64,000 nucleotides of DNA from Celeribacter halophilus (lineage in GTDB: Bacteria; Pseudomonadota; Alphaproteobacteria; Rhodobacterales; Rhodobacteraceae), in NCBI RefSeq assembly GCF_900114135.1, contig NZ_FORY01000001.1, positions 62,001 to 126,000 of the forward strand, read 5' to 3'. Below are positions 28,485 to 37,509 of the stretch, one piece after another. The notes beneath the pieces are model-generated. The model had not been told where the DNA came from and did not search any database. It was given only the letters and a program-made list of their open reading frames with translations. Each line of letters opens with the position of its first letter. The stretch's first letter is position 1. The position numbers and the translations under genes were made by a program.

Positions 28485-28637
28485 ATGTCGAAGGAAAAGA
28501 AACAGCTTGTGAAAGCCTATGTTCCGCCGCACCAAGCTGACCGCTTTGCGGCCTTTTGTGCGGGGGAAGGGCTTTCAGCTTCGTTTGTTGTCCGACTATT
28601 GATTGATGATTTGCTTGGAAGAGAAGAGGTGGAGTGA
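28485..28637 (+). CDS. Small ribbon-helix-helix-like protein
   Basis: A 50-residue protein read directly from the bases (too short for the usual cutoff). The order is a beta strand (LVKAYVPPHQ), helix (ADRFAAFCAGEG), turn and helix (SASFVVRLLIDDLLG), the pattern of MobC/NikA/Arc-type DNA-binding proteins. It starts 17 bases after an oriT-like repeat, which suggests a relaxosome accessory protein. An AT-poor spacer with inverted repeats follows. It is shorter than typical MobC proteins. Confidence 0.55.
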   Translation: MSKEKKQLVKAYVPPHQADRFAAFCAGEGLSASFVVRLLIDDLLGREEVE

Positions 28638-28672
28638 ATAACCCCTTCTGTATCGGAAATTTGTTATCGTTA

Positions 28673-28740
28673 TCCCGATCCTGCGTTTTGCAAGATACCG
28701 GATCGGGAAGGTGTAGGCCGTTAGGCTGAATGCAAAACGC
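28673..28740. repeat. Nested inverted repeats downstream of the RHH gene
   Basis: TCCCGATC (28673-28680) pairs with GATCGGGA (28701-28708), and GCGTTTTGCA (28683-28692) pairs perfectly with TGCAAAACGC (28731-28740). The two dyads interlock, so only one can form at a time. It could be a terminator-like, oriT-associated or recombination structure. Confidence 0.6.
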
Positions 28741-28791
28741 GATACCCTCGGGGGAGCGACAGAAAAGACGCAGCGGCGGGAGACTTCCTGA

Positions 28792-28876
28792 AACGCTGGT
28801 TTTTAGGCAAACGTGGCGGCCCGCCACATTTGTACTCTCAACTAGGACTAATGCAGGATAGGCTAACCGCCGACAA
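28792..28876 (+). repeat. oriT-like dispersed repeat, copy 2
   Basis: Same layout as copy 1 with the palindrome GTGGCGG-c-CCGCCAC and an unchanged GCAGGATAGG. The tail reads CTAACCGCCGACAACATTAAA, a form found again next to copy 4. A 28-codon frame starts at 28887. Confidence 0.7.
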
Positions 28877-28886
28877 CATTAAAGGG

Positions 28887-28973
28887 ATGACTCCAAAGTC
28901 TGTTGAGAGCCGTCTGCCATATGCTGCGGGCGCCCTAGTTGCTTTGGAAGCTCAGTTTTTAAAGCTCCGGTAG
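28887..28973 (+). CDS. Very small ORF after repeat copy 2
   Basis: A 28-codon frame starting with ATG ten bases after the repeat, with AAAGGG just upstream. The peptide ends in a short amphipathic helix (AAGALVALEAQFLKLR). No family recognised; it may be a decayed gene. It is listed because its position after the repeat matches the RHH genes. Confidence 0.2.
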   Translation: MTPKSVESRLPYAAGALVALEAQFLKLR

Positions 28974-29057
28974 GGGCTAAAGCCTTGGCGCCATTTTTCA
29001 AAATTCCCCCATGAGAGCATCAGGAAAAGCGCGGGGCAGGTCACAGGCAGTTTCCGC

Positions 29058-29141
29058 AACGCAGATTTTGAACGAACGTGGCGGCCCGCCACACATGTGC
29101 TCGCGGTAAGGGCTAATGCAGGATAGGCTAGCCGCCGACAA
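29058..29141 (+). repeat. oriT-like dispersed repeat, copy 3
   Basis: Same layout, with palindrome GTGGCGG-c-CCGCCAC and an unchanged GCAGGATAGG core. It is followed at 29163 by a frameshifted RHH-like gene, and it is the last copy before the defence module. Confidence 0.7.
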
Positions 29142-29162
29142 GTAAATTACTTTTTGATTGAT

Positions 29163-29398
29163 ATGCCGACAAACAAGAAAGCCGCCATGACATATTTGAC
29201 CCCTGAGCGTCATGCGCAGCTAAAGGCTGTTGCTGCGGCAGAGGGGCAAACCGTGTCGGCTTTCTTGGTCGGCTAATTGATCTTGTTCTTGAAGCTGAGG
29301 ACACGCCCGAGCCTTTCAAGCCCCACTCACAGTCGCGGCGCGATGGGAAAGTGACTGCGCGTTTGCCGTTGGGTGTCAGAGGGAAGTTGGAAGGATAA
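29163..29398 (+). pseudogene. Frameshifted ribbon-helix-helix protein
   Basis: From ATG 29163 the frame reads 37 residues with an RHH pattern (AAMTYLTPERHAQLKAVAAAEG, then VSAFLV) and then hits TAA at 29276. Shifting frame there continues the expected second helix (RLIDLVLEAEDTPEP). It ends at 29398 after GKVTARLPLGVRGKLEG, which looks like a second RHH start. The gene is a paralogue of the one at 28485 and is broken by a small indel near 29270. Confidence 0.55.
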
Positions 29399-29791
29399 GC
29401 GAAAGCGCACAGGGCGTCCCAGTTTCAACGTGGGTGGCTACGATGTTGAAGGCGCATTATCGACGGTCCGCGCAACCGTTGCGACCAGATCGCCGCAAGT
29501 TCATGCGAGCTTTCCGAAAAATTAGTGGTGTACTCTAACTTAAAGTGATCCAATTTCCAGGGCGCAGAGCACTGCCTTCATCTCTGGCGCGACAGCTAGG
29601 GAAAATTGACATACGGACTGGACAGAATTTGATTTCGCCGTGAATAAGCGCATGGCCGATTTCATCGCACCAGAACGTCTCCTCTTAAAGAGTTAATTTC
29701 CAGCATTTTGGGGCAAACTTCTTGCACGAGGTCAAGTTCCAGGACAAATTCGTTTTTATTGTTGTAATAATAATTCAACGGATGCCCTTGT
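29399..29791. promoter_or_regulatory. Gap upstream of the defence operon
   Basis: No gene supported. The final 100 bases are AT-rich (TTTTTATTGTTGTAATAATAA) and probably hold the promoter of the GHKL-Z1-DUF4420-AIPR operon. No clear operator is visible. Confidence 0.5.
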
Positions 29792-31279
29792 ATGGATATT
29801 TCCGCGTCTCAAGAAATTGAGCTTCCACCTCATGCCGCGAGCCTGATTGAGGGGCTTCGGGATTTTGGGTATAGCCTCGATACGTCTCTGGCAGATATTG
29901 TAGATAACTCGATTACTGCATGTGCAAAGCGAATTGATATTTACGCCGATACAGTCTCAGATGACCCATGGATTGCTATTGCAGACAATGGTCACGGCAT
30001 GACGAGGACAGAGTTGCTGGAGGCTCTTAGGCCCGGCACGAAAAACCCTCGGGATGAACGCGATGCGAAAGATCTAGGCCGTTTTGGCCTAGGCCTAAAA
30101 AGTGCGAGCTTTTCTCAATGCCGGCAATTAACTGTTCTGACGCGAAAGGATGGAGAAACGACTGCTGCGGTTTGGGACCTAGATCGAGTTGGCGAAACAA
30201 ACCGGTGGTCAGCTGCCATCCTTGATGATCCAGGCACTGTTCCTTCAGCGGAGCACCTCGGAGATTCCGGTACTATTGTAGTTTGGAAAAAACTAGATCG
30301 CCTCGATGGCGGCTACAAGAACGATGATGCCAAACGAACCCAAACGCTCAATGCAGCCCTTAGCAGGGCTGAACGCCACCTCAGGCTGGTCTTCCACCGT
30401 TATCTGAGCGGCTCTCCTGCGCGAATTTCTCTCTATCTAAACCACGTAAAACTCGACCCGATTGACCCTTTCGCCGAAGGACATCCTGCACGCCAATTGG
30501 ACTCCGAAGAGTTCATGAAATTGTCGAATGGAGTCGTGAGTTTCAAATGTGTTACTCTCCCCCACCATAAGAAAATGTCCAAACAGGAATGGGATGACAT
30601 TGGCGGACCAGAGGGGCACCAAAGATCGCAAGGGCTTTATGTCTATCGGGCCGACCGTTTGATTATAGCAGGTGGTTGGCTTGGATTGGCAAGGCAAGCT
30701 GAGTCCACAAAACTCTGCCGCGTTGCGGTAGACATTCCTAATTCCATGGATGCCGACTGGAAAATCGACGTTAAAAAGGCATCGGCGCAACTTCCACCTA
30801 TCGTGAAAAACAAGCTAAAGACCATCGTTGAACGTTTTGTTTCCACATCGAAAAGAACCTACACGCGCCGAGGGCGAAAACTGATTGCAGACGATCAGCT
30901 GCCCGTTTGGAACCGTGTTTTGCAAGATGACAAAATCATCTTCAAACCGGATCTTTCTCACCCCGTCTTCCAGGACTTTCGTGACCGACTAGGAGATGAT
31001 CTGAAAAGCGATTTCGATGCCTGCATCCGTTTGATTGGATCATCCCTCCCGGTGGAGACCATTCATGCCGACATTATCGGCGGGGCGGAGAAAGTGGCTA
31101 GCGATCACCTTGATGACGAAGCGCTGAGCCTTCAGGTAGGGGCCCTGATCACGAGCTTACTTGAAGGGGGCATCTCAGCCGATGTCATTCCGGACCTTTT
31201 GAAAAACAACGTTGTACTCCGCTCCCACTGGGACCGGACGCAGAAAATTATAAACAAATACCTAGAGGAAGATGCCTGA
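29792..31279 (+). CDS. GHKL ATPase of MutL/MORC type (Mza-like defence)
   Basis: A 495-residue protein whose N-terminal ~220 residues are a GHKL ATPase. The N-box is SLADIVDNSITA (Asn near 39), G1 is IADNGHGM (63-70) and G2 is GRFGLGLKSAS (97-106). A transducer-like domain follows (DWKIDVKKASAQLPP with the conserved Lys), then a helical C-terminus. The sequence is closer to the solo MutL/MORC-like ATPases of restriction-type operons than to mismatch-repair MutL, since no endonuclease or MutS-binding tail is seen. It leads an operon with Z1, DUF4420 and AIPR genes and overlaps the Z1 start by eight bases. It probably acts as an ATP-gated clamp on DNA. Confidence 0.85.
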   Translation: MDISASQEIELPPHAASLIEGLRDFGYSLDTSLADIVDNSITACAKRIDIYADTVSDDPWIAIADNGHGMTRTELLEALRPGTKNPRDERDAKDLGRFGLGLKSASFSQCRQLTVLTRKDGETTAAVWDLDRVGETNRWSAAILDDPGTVPSAEHLGDSGTIVVWKKLDRLDGGYKNDDAKRTQTLNAALSRAERHLRLVFHRYLSGSPARISLYLNHVKLDPIDPFAEGHPARQLDSEEFMKLSNGVVSFKCVTLPHHKKMSKQEWDDIGGPEGHQRSQGLYVYRADRLIIAGGWLGLARQAESTKLCRVAVDIPNSMDADWKIDVKKASAQLPPIVKNKLKTIVERFVSTSKRTYTRRGRKLIADDQLPVWNRVLQDDKIIFKPDLSHPVFQDFRDRLGDDLKSDFDACIRLIGSSLPVETIHADIIGGAEKVASDHLDDEALSLQVGALITSLLEGGISADVIPDLLKNNVVLRSHWDRTQKIINKYLEEDA

Positions 31280-34034
31280 AATGAGCGAAGTGAGCAATTA
31301 CGAATTTCTGGATGCCCAGGTTTCGCAAGCCATTGTCGGTTCTGATAAAAAAACAGCAGATGAACTGCGTGCTCTGATTAAGACGCTGAACTCGGTCATG
31401 CCTGCAATGGGATACGAGTCGGTGTCGTCCGAACAGGAGGAATTTCTGGCGCGGGAGTTCGAGGAACGTAACGGCATCAGCATGGGCCTCGGGGCGGTTG
31501 TGACCAGCGATGATTTCGAACCTTGGCTAGACGAAGCCAAACAGAACATCGATCCGTTCTATTGGAAACGTTACCGCGAGCATCTGATCCGGACCGGTTT
31601 GCCGAAGGATGTCGTAATTAAGCTCGACGATATCACCGACAAAACACTCGGCAGGATGGGTAATCCGCGACAAGACAGCCCCTTTGACTCAAAGGGGATG
31701 GTTGTCGGCCACGTTCAGAGCGGGAAAACCGCAAACTACACCGGTCTGATCTGCAAGGCTGCAGACGCCGGATACAGACTGATCATCGTGATCGCAGGTA
31801 TTCACAACAATCTTCGTAACCAGACACAACAACGTATCGACGAGGGCTTCATTGGTCGTGATACGGGCAGAATGTCCAAAGCCGGTAAGAGCAACAAGCG
31901 TGTCGGCGTCGGCTTGTCAGATGATCGCAATGTACCTGTCAGCCTTACTACGACGATCGACGACTTCAAAAAAGCCGTCGCGACAACCAACAAGAGCCAG
32001 ATTGACTCTTACAAAGTTCCAGTCGTCCTGGTGATCAAAAAGAACTACAGCACTTTGGGGAACCTGATCGATTGGCTAAAAGAGAACAGCTCACACGGCG
32101 ATGAGGAAATGATTAGTCAGCCGATGCTACTTATTGATGATGAAGCAGACAACGCATCGATCAACACGAAGTACGGAAAGGAAGAAGTCACGAGAATCAA
32201 TCGCCAGATCCGCGAATTGCTCGGCCTGTTCCACCGTAGCAGCTATGTGGGCTACACGGCCACTCCGTTCGCAAACATTTTCATCGACCCCGATCAGGAA
32301 GACGACATGTGGGGCGAAGATCTTTTCCCTCGTGATTTTATTATCGGACTGGACGCACCATCGAACTACTTCGGAGGCAAGCGAGTTTTCATAGAGGGCA
32401 TTCCGGATGACGACACCGAACCGAAATTTATCCGCTACATCGACGATAACGAAGACATCCTGCCGCTAAAGCACAAGATCGACCACGAGCTCAACGAGTT
32501 GCCACCATCTCTGAATGACGCACTCCGCGCGTTTCTGATTGCGAGGGCGATCCGTAACTTGCGAGGTCAAGCTGACAAGCATGCCTCCATGCTAGTTAAT
32601 GCGAGCCGGTTTACACGCGTGCAAGGGCTTTTGCGCATTCGCCTTCATGACGTGCTCGACAGTATCCAGAATTCGCTTCGTGTAAACGGCGCAAACGGAG
32701 ACGCGGCGGACCGCGACCCAGAGATCGCGGCGCTCAAAAGGGTCTGGAATGATGAATTTTCATTCAGCGGCTTTGATTGGTCTGCAGTGCGCGCAGCCCT
32801 TCATAGCGCTGTCGCATCGGCGAAGGTTGTTGAAGTCAACAGCGCACGAAACGACCTCGACTATTCCTCGTCCGGCAAGCAGGGCGTCACGGTGATTGCT
32901 GTTGGAGGCTTCTCACTTTCCCGAGGCCTCACTCTTGAAGGGCTGACAACCACTTGGTTCCTCCGTAACACCATGATGTACGACACGCTTATGCAAATGG
33001 GCCGCTGGTTCGGATACCGCATGGGCTATGATGATTTGTGCCGAATCTGGATGCCCCGTGAAGCTGTGTCTTGGTACGCCCACATCGCGGATGCAACGGA
33101 GGAACTGCATCAGGAGCTGCGTCTCATGGAGAGCGCAAAGGCAACACCAAAGCAGTTCGGTTTGGCCGTCAAAAGCCACCCTTCGGCACTAATGGTCACC
33201 GCGCGGAACAAGCTAGGATCCGGTAAAAAGACGGTGGCGGTAGGCCTGTCCTCCAACTTTGTTGAGACAGCGAGATTGACCTCGAATGGCGAGGATCTCC
33301 AAAAAAACAGGAATGCTGCGGGCGCATTCATCACACGGCTTCAAGAGGAAGGTTATTCTCCAGAAAAGGCTGAAACCGTTAGGGGCGGATACTTGTTAAA
33401 GGCTGTTCCTGTCGAGATCATCGACGATTTCCTTCTCGCATGGGTAAATGCGGAGGAGAGCATCACAACCCAGATCGACCCGATAAGGCAATACATTCGC
33501 AAACGTAAGGATGATGAACTCGCTGAATGGGATGTTCATATCGCCTCTTTGAAAAAGGGCGATTTGGACACCTCACTCGGTTGGCCAATTATCCCAATTA
33601 CACGGAAAATCGGTGCTTTTGATCTGGAGCGTGGATTTATGTCAATTGGCGGCTCCAAGATGCGCGTTTCCTCCCGAGGCGTTGAAAGGCTCGGCCTATC
33701 GGAGGAAATGGCACTACAGGTTGAAGCTGACTACCGCAAGCATAAGAATATTCCTGTAGGTTCGAAGGTTAACTATCCCGGTAAGATATACCGACTTGCA
33801 GAGCGCCGCCCCCTGATTGCTCTCTATTTGGTCGAGATAAAGGAACCGGAGAACAAGCACATCGCAAGCCACAAGGACTTCCCTGACAAACCCGTTGTTG
33901 CCTGGGCCATCAGCTTTCCCAGCTCCGCGACTGCGGACGAAAAGGTTGAATACATCATAAACACCACCAAACAGCGTGAGCTCTTTGGCGAGCCTGATAT
34001 CGATGAGGACGAGGAGGACGCTGATGAGCGATGA
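31272..34034 (+). CDS. Z1-domain ATPase (Mza-like defence)
   Basis: A 920-residue superfamily II-like ATPase. It has an unusual Walker A GHVQSGKT (146-153), Walker B LLIDDEAD (286-293) and a motif III-like GYTATPFAN (327-335). The Z1-type second half follows, including GGFSLSRGLTLEGLTTTW and MGRWFGYRMGYDDL near 575. Z1 proteins occur in MutL-type restriction/defence operons, where they are proposed to move or remodel DNA. The start is either ATG 31272 or 31281, both overlapping or abutting the previous stop. The C-terminus is very acidic (DIDEDEEDADE) and overlaps the next gene by 11 bases. Confidence 0.88.
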   Translation: MPEMSEVSNYEFLDAQVSQAIVGSDKKTADELRALIKTLNSVMPAMGYESVSSEQEEFLAREFEERNGISMGLGAVVTSDDFEPWLDEAKQNIDPFYWKRYREHLIRTGLPKDVVIKLDDITDKTLGRMGNPRQDSPFDSKGMVVGHVQSGKTANYTGLICKAADAGYRLIIVIAGIHNNLRNQTQQRIDEGFIGRDTGRMSKAGKSNKRVGVGLSDDRNVPVSLTTTIDDFKKAVATTNKSQIDSYKVPVVLVIKKNYSTLGNLIDWLKENSSHGDEEMISQPMLLIDDEADNASINTKYGKEEVTRINRQIRELLGLFHRSSYVGYTATPFANIFIDPDQEDDMWGEDLFPRDFIIGLDAPSNYFGGKRVFIEGIPDDDTEPKFIRYIDDNEDILPLKHKIDHELNELPPSLNDALRAFLIARAIRNLRGQADKHASMLVNASRFTRVQGLLRIRLHDVLDSIQNSLRVNGANGDAADRDPEIAALKRVWNDEFSFSGFDWSAVRAALHSAVASAKVVEVNSARNDLDYSSSGKQGVTVIAVGGFSLSRGLTLEGLTTTWFLRNTMMYDTLMQMGRWFGYRMGYDDLCRIWMPREAVSWYAHIADATEELHQELRLMESAKATPKQFGLAVKSHPSALMVTARNKLGSGKKTVAVGLSSNFVETARLTSNGEDLQKNRNAAGAFITRLQEEGYSPEKAETVRGGYLLKAVPVEIIDDFLLAWVNAEESITTQIDPIRQYIRKRKDDELAEWDVHIASLKKGDLDTSLGWPIIPITRKIGAFDLERGFMSIGGSKMRVSSRGVERLGLSEEMALQVEADYRKHKNIPVGSKVNYPGKIYRLAERRPLIALYLVEIKEPENKHIASHKDFPDKPVVAWAISFPSSATADEKVEYIINTTKQRELFGEPDIDEDEEDADER

Positions 34035-34968
34035 CCCGTGGAAAGGCCTCAGAGAAGGAAACATGAGGCGCGTAAATGCGCACGGAAAGCATGACTTCTT
34101 CTGGGCGACGGTCGAGAATAAGGCCCCTGCACTGTTGATGGGCCTCAAGCCCGAAACAGAGATGGCCTCCGATCTTCCTGCGCTCAAGAACATCGAAGTG
34201 CGTTTCAGAACAATCAATGGGAGAGCCCTTGTCATATCGCTTCTCGATAGTGCGCACCGCGAGATTTTTGAAACCCTTTGCCGCGATATTGTCGAAGCGG
34301 CTGAAAGTGCGCCAGACCAGTCAGCCGCGCTGGACCGTGTCGTCAGGCGAACGCGCCGATGGCATTTTCTGCTCAAAGGAGGATCTTCTCAGGGTCTCAG
34401 CAAAGAGGAGCAGCGCGGGCTGGTTGGCGAGCTGGCGTTCCTTCGTGAAGTCGCAACACACGTTTCGCCAGAGACTGCGATAGAGGGTTGGACCGGACCG
34501 GAGGGCGCAGCAAAGGACTTCGAGTTTCCCGCAGCCTGCATAGAGGTGAAAGCGCGAAGAGGCGCAGCCAAGCCATATGTCAGGATCTCCTCGGAGGACC
34601 AGCTCTCTGATGTAACCGGACGACAGCTATTCCTTCGGGTGTATGACGTGGATAGCGCCGTTATTCCGGAAGGCGACAATCTACATGGCCATGTAGAAAA
34701 TACTGTTGCACTGTTCGAGGACTATCCGGACTGCCTCAACGTTCTCGAGGAGCGCCTTGAAGCTGTCGGGTATGAACGCGTCCACGACTACGAGAAGCGT
34801 CGCTGGATTGTCGGTACCTGCCGAACTTTCGTAGTTGCCGACGGCTTCCCGCGCATCACTCCCCCCCTTACCAGCGGCGTCCACAACGTCACCTATGCAA
34901 TCGACTTGGCAGAATGCGCACATTTTAACACAGAATTGGAACCGGATATTTTAGCGGGGAAGACCTGA
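34024..34968 (+). CDS. PD-(D/E)XK nuclease-like protein (DUF4420)
   Basis: A 314-residue protein of the PD-(D/E)XK motif family DUF4420. The core is GLVGELAFLREV (Glu on the first helix), Asp in GAAKDFEF (near 164) and the ExK strand CIEVKARRG (near 174-176), a plausible metal-dependent nuclease site. It would be the cleaving subunit of the system. ATG 34024 lies inside the 3' end of the Z1 gene, giving translational coupling. One base separates its stop from the AIPR start. Whether it cuts DNA cannot be shown from sequence. Confidence 0.85.
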   Translation: MSDDPWKGLREGNMRRVNAHGKHDFFWATVENKAPALLMGLKPETEMASDLPALKNIEVRFRTINGRALVISLLDSAHREIFETLCRDIVEAAESAPDQSAALDRVVRRTRRWHFLLKGGSSQGLSKEEQRGLVGELAFLREVATHVSPETAIEGWTGPEGAAKDFEFPAACIEVKARRGAAKPYVRISSEDQLSDVTGRQLFLRVYDVDSAVIPEGDNLHGHVENTVALFEDYPDCLNVLEERLEAVGYERVHDYEKRRWIVGTCRTFVVADGFPRITPPLTSGVHNVTYAIDLAECAHFNTELEPDILAGKT

Positions 34969-34969
34969 T

Positions 34970-37093
34970 ATGGATGGACTTGAGGAATTCCACCAACAGT
35001 TCCAGACCGACATTATGGGAACTGCGACATCAGAAGGGGCTCTTCAGGAGGAGAGCTTTTTCGAACTGGTCGGCGACATGCTGAACGAGGCTGGCGAAAT
35101 CGATACGCCATCTTGGAGCAGGCACGAGGGGGAGTGGAAGCGCCGTCGCAAAGAGGATGCCAAAACGCTCACCAAATCGATAGCTGTTACCGGCTACAGT
35201 ATCGGGACCGAGAACGAAGACAGCACCTTGAGCCTGATCCTAGTGGATTTCCGATATAGTGACACGGTCCGCTCTATGGGCGTGGCTGACATTAAGATCT
35301 TGTTCGGGAAGCTTGTAGAATTCTTGCGTGCGGCAAGAAGCGAAGAGTTCCGCGACGCGATCGAGGAGACCAGTGACGGTGCGATCCTGTGTGACCTTAT
35401 TTGGCGCAAGTGGTCGCAAATCGAAAAAATAAAATTGATCATAGCCACGACTGCGTCCACCACGACAAAGGCTGATGCCTATTCCGCGGGGGAGGTCGAC
35501 GGCAAGAGTGTCACTTACAACGTTTGGGACTTGAAGCGGCTTCGGAAATATGTGGAACAGGGCCAAGCCCGAGAGGATCTGGTAATCGACCTCGAAAAGG
35601 ACTTTGGCGGTAGCATCCCTATCCTGAAGGCATTTGGTGGCGATGCCGCTCTGGAAAGCTATTTAGCTGTCATCAATGGCGACCAGCTGGCAAACATCTA
35701 CAATAAATGGGGTGCTCGCCTTCTTGAATCGAATGTGCGCTCTTTCCTTCAGGCGCGGGGCAATGTGAACCGAGGCATCCGAGACACGATCGTCAAGGAA
35801 CCGCACATGTTCCTACCTTACAACAATGGGATCACCGCGACAGCAGATGCTGTGACCATTTCCAAGACAGATGACGGCCTTGTTCTGTCAAGCGTTGAAA
35901 ACCTGCAGATCGTAAACGGTGGCCAGACGACGGCCTCCCTCCACGCCGCGATGAAGACAGCGTCCGAGCAGCTGAAAAACGTCTACGTCCAGATGAAACT
36001 CAACATCGTTCCGAAGGAGGTAGCTGAAGACGTTGTCCCCAAGATTTCAGAATACGCCAACACCCAGAATAAGGTGAATGCCGCTGATTTCTTTTCTAAC
36101 CACCCGTTCCATATCCGAATGGAGGAGTTCTCTCGCAAAATCTATGCGCCAGCTGGGGAAAACGGGTTCCAGGATACAAAGTGGTTCTATGAACGAGCCC
36201 GTGGCCAATATGCGGACGCGCGAGGAAACAAGACTCCTGCTGAGCGGAAGAAATTTGACGGGACCTACCCGCGTTCAGGGTTCTTCACTAAGACAGATCT
36301 CGCAAAATACGAAAACTCGTTCCGGTGCGAACCCCATATTGTCAGCCTTGGCGCACAGAAGAACTTTGCGAACTTCGCCAAGAGTATTGGGACAAGATGG
36401 GGCAAGGACGGAGTTTCCTTTGATGAAACCTGGTACAAACGTCTAGTTTCAAAGGCAATTGTCTTCCGTGCCACAGAAAAACTTGTCTCCGCTGCCGCCG
36501 AAACGTGGTACGAGGGCGGCTACCGCGCGAACATTGTTACATACGGCATTGCGAAAGTGGTTTCAGATGTAACTGAGATGAACAAGGCGATCGATCTCGA
36601 TCGTGTCTGGAGACTGCAACGAAATCTGGCTAGCCTCGAAGCAGCGCTTGATATCGCGTGTTGCGAGGCACAGGAGGTGATCCTGAACCCGGTGGCAGGC
36701 ATGCGGCACATCGGAGAATGGGCAAAGAAAGAGGCCTGTTGGAAGGCTCTCAAAGAGCGTGAGCTAGAGTATCCCGAAGAGTTTCTGGACGCGCTCGTGG
36801 ATCCTGAATATGTCCGTTCGGTAGCGCAGGAGGCGCGGGCGGACAGTGACTTGACGAAGGATTTGATCGGCGAAAGCTGGGTAATCGAAGTCGGCGCTGA
36901 TTTCTGGCAGGACGTTCTGAACTGGGGGGCCAACAAAAAGGCCCTTTCGCCCATGGATGACAGGGTTCTGTCGATCTGCGCCGCGATCCCATCGAAAATT
37001 CCGTCTGCGCACCAGGCAAAAACGGCGCTGAGGTGCCTTGAGAAACTTAAGGGGTTGGGCTACACGCACATGGCCCTAGAGGCGGGCGAATAG
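34970..37093 (+). CDS. AIPR abortive-infection family protein
   Basis: A 707-residue AIPR (abortive infection phage resistance) protein. The hallmark segments are HMFLPYNNGITATADAV (near 280) and LQIVNGGQTTASLHAAM (near 315), followed by ISEYANTQNKVNAADFFSNHP. These segments define the AIPR domain. The N-terminal ~200 residues resemble the restriction-endonuclease-like domain often fused to AIPR. It is the last gene of the plus-strand operon and ends three bases before the convergent gene at 37097. The role is phage defence by analogy with other AIPR operons. Confidence 0.88.
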   Translation: MDGLEEFHQQFQTDIMGTATSEGALQEESFFELVGDMLNEAGEIDTPSWSRHEGEWKRRRKEDAKTLTKSIAVTGYSIGTENEDSTLSLILVDFRYSDTVRSMGVADIKILFGKLVEFLRAARSEEFRDAIEETSDGAILCDLIWRKWSQIEKIKLIIATTASTTTKADAYSAGEVDGKSVTYNVWDLKRLRKYVEQGQAREDLVIDLEKDFGGSIPILKAFGGDAALESYLAVINGDQLANIYNKWGARLLESNVRSFLQARGNVNRGIRDTIVKEPHMFLPYNNGITATADAVTISKTDDGLVLSSVENLQIVNGGQTTASLHAAMKTASEQLKNVYVQMKLNIVPKEVAEDVVPKISEYANTQNKVNAADFFSNHPFHIRMEEFSRKIYAPAGENGFQDTKWFYERARGQYADARGNKTPAERKKFDGTYPRSGFFTKTDLAKYENSFRCEPHIVSLGAQKNFANFAKSIGTRWGKDGVSFDETWYKRLVSKAIVFRATEKLVSAAAETWYEGGYRANIVTYGIAKVVSDVTEMNKAIDLDRVWRLQRNLASLEAALDIACCEAQEVILNPVAGMRHIGEWAKKEACWKALKERELEYPEEFLDALVDPEYVRSVAQEARADSDLTKDLIGESWVIEVGADFWQDVLNWGANKKALSPMDDRVLSICAAIPSKIPSAHQAKTALRCLEKLKGLGYTHMALEAGE

Positions 37094-37096
37094 GCC

Positions 37097-37498
37097 TTAA
37101 GCGCGCTCGAGCATGGCAATAGCCTGCCGCACGGCATTCGGCTCTAGGTTGATCGTCTTGAACGATCTGGGGCCGGAACTGTTAGAGTAGTGGATCACTT
37201 TTGCTAGAACCTCGAAAAGTGGCAGCGTCTGCACGGCTCCCATGGTTCGCGCCACATCTTCGGTCAGATGGGCCTTGAACAACTCCCTCCACAACTTTTC
37301 CTCATAAATAGCCGGGAAAGCGCCCAAGTCCTCAAGCATGTCTTCAAGGCAGCCTCTTAGCTGATCTGTTGTCATGGCAAACCAGTTCCGTTTGCCGCCC
37401 CTTCCACTGTTGCTGAAGGTAATAACCTTGGCATCCGTCGGAACGGTCACAAGAATCCGATCGTTGTCCGCCAGCATGTCCTCGAAAACGGTCCCCAT
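37097..37498 (-). CDS. Unrecognised 133-residue protein in the Dcm-Vsr operon
   Basis: A 133-residue, mixed alpha/beta soluble protein starting MGTVFEDMLADNDRILVTVP, with an early strand pair (ILVTVPTDAKVITFSN) and later helices (LRGCLEDMLEDLGAFPAIY; LFEVLAKVIHYSN). It has no signal peptide, membrane helix or motif known to me. It lies 11 bases after vsr on the same strand, so it is very likely cotranscribed with dcm and vsr. It is convergent with the AIPR gene. It may be a modulator or extra subunit of the defence system. Open frame and tight spacing support a real gene. Confidence 0.7.
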   Translation of the reverse strand: MGTVFEDMLADNDRILVTVPTDAKVITFSNSGRGGKRNWFAMTTDQLRGCLEDMLEDLGAFPAIYEEKLWRELFKAHLTEDVARTMGAVQTLPLFEVLAKVIHYSNSSGPRSFKTINLEPNAVRQAIAMLERA

Positions 37499-37509
37499 GT
37501 CTGTCTCCT

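Noticed and set aside
28385-29141. A CRISPR array
   Set aside because: The repeats are about 85 bp, unevenly spaced (about 260-410 bp apart) and separated by coding DNA, and there are no cas genes.
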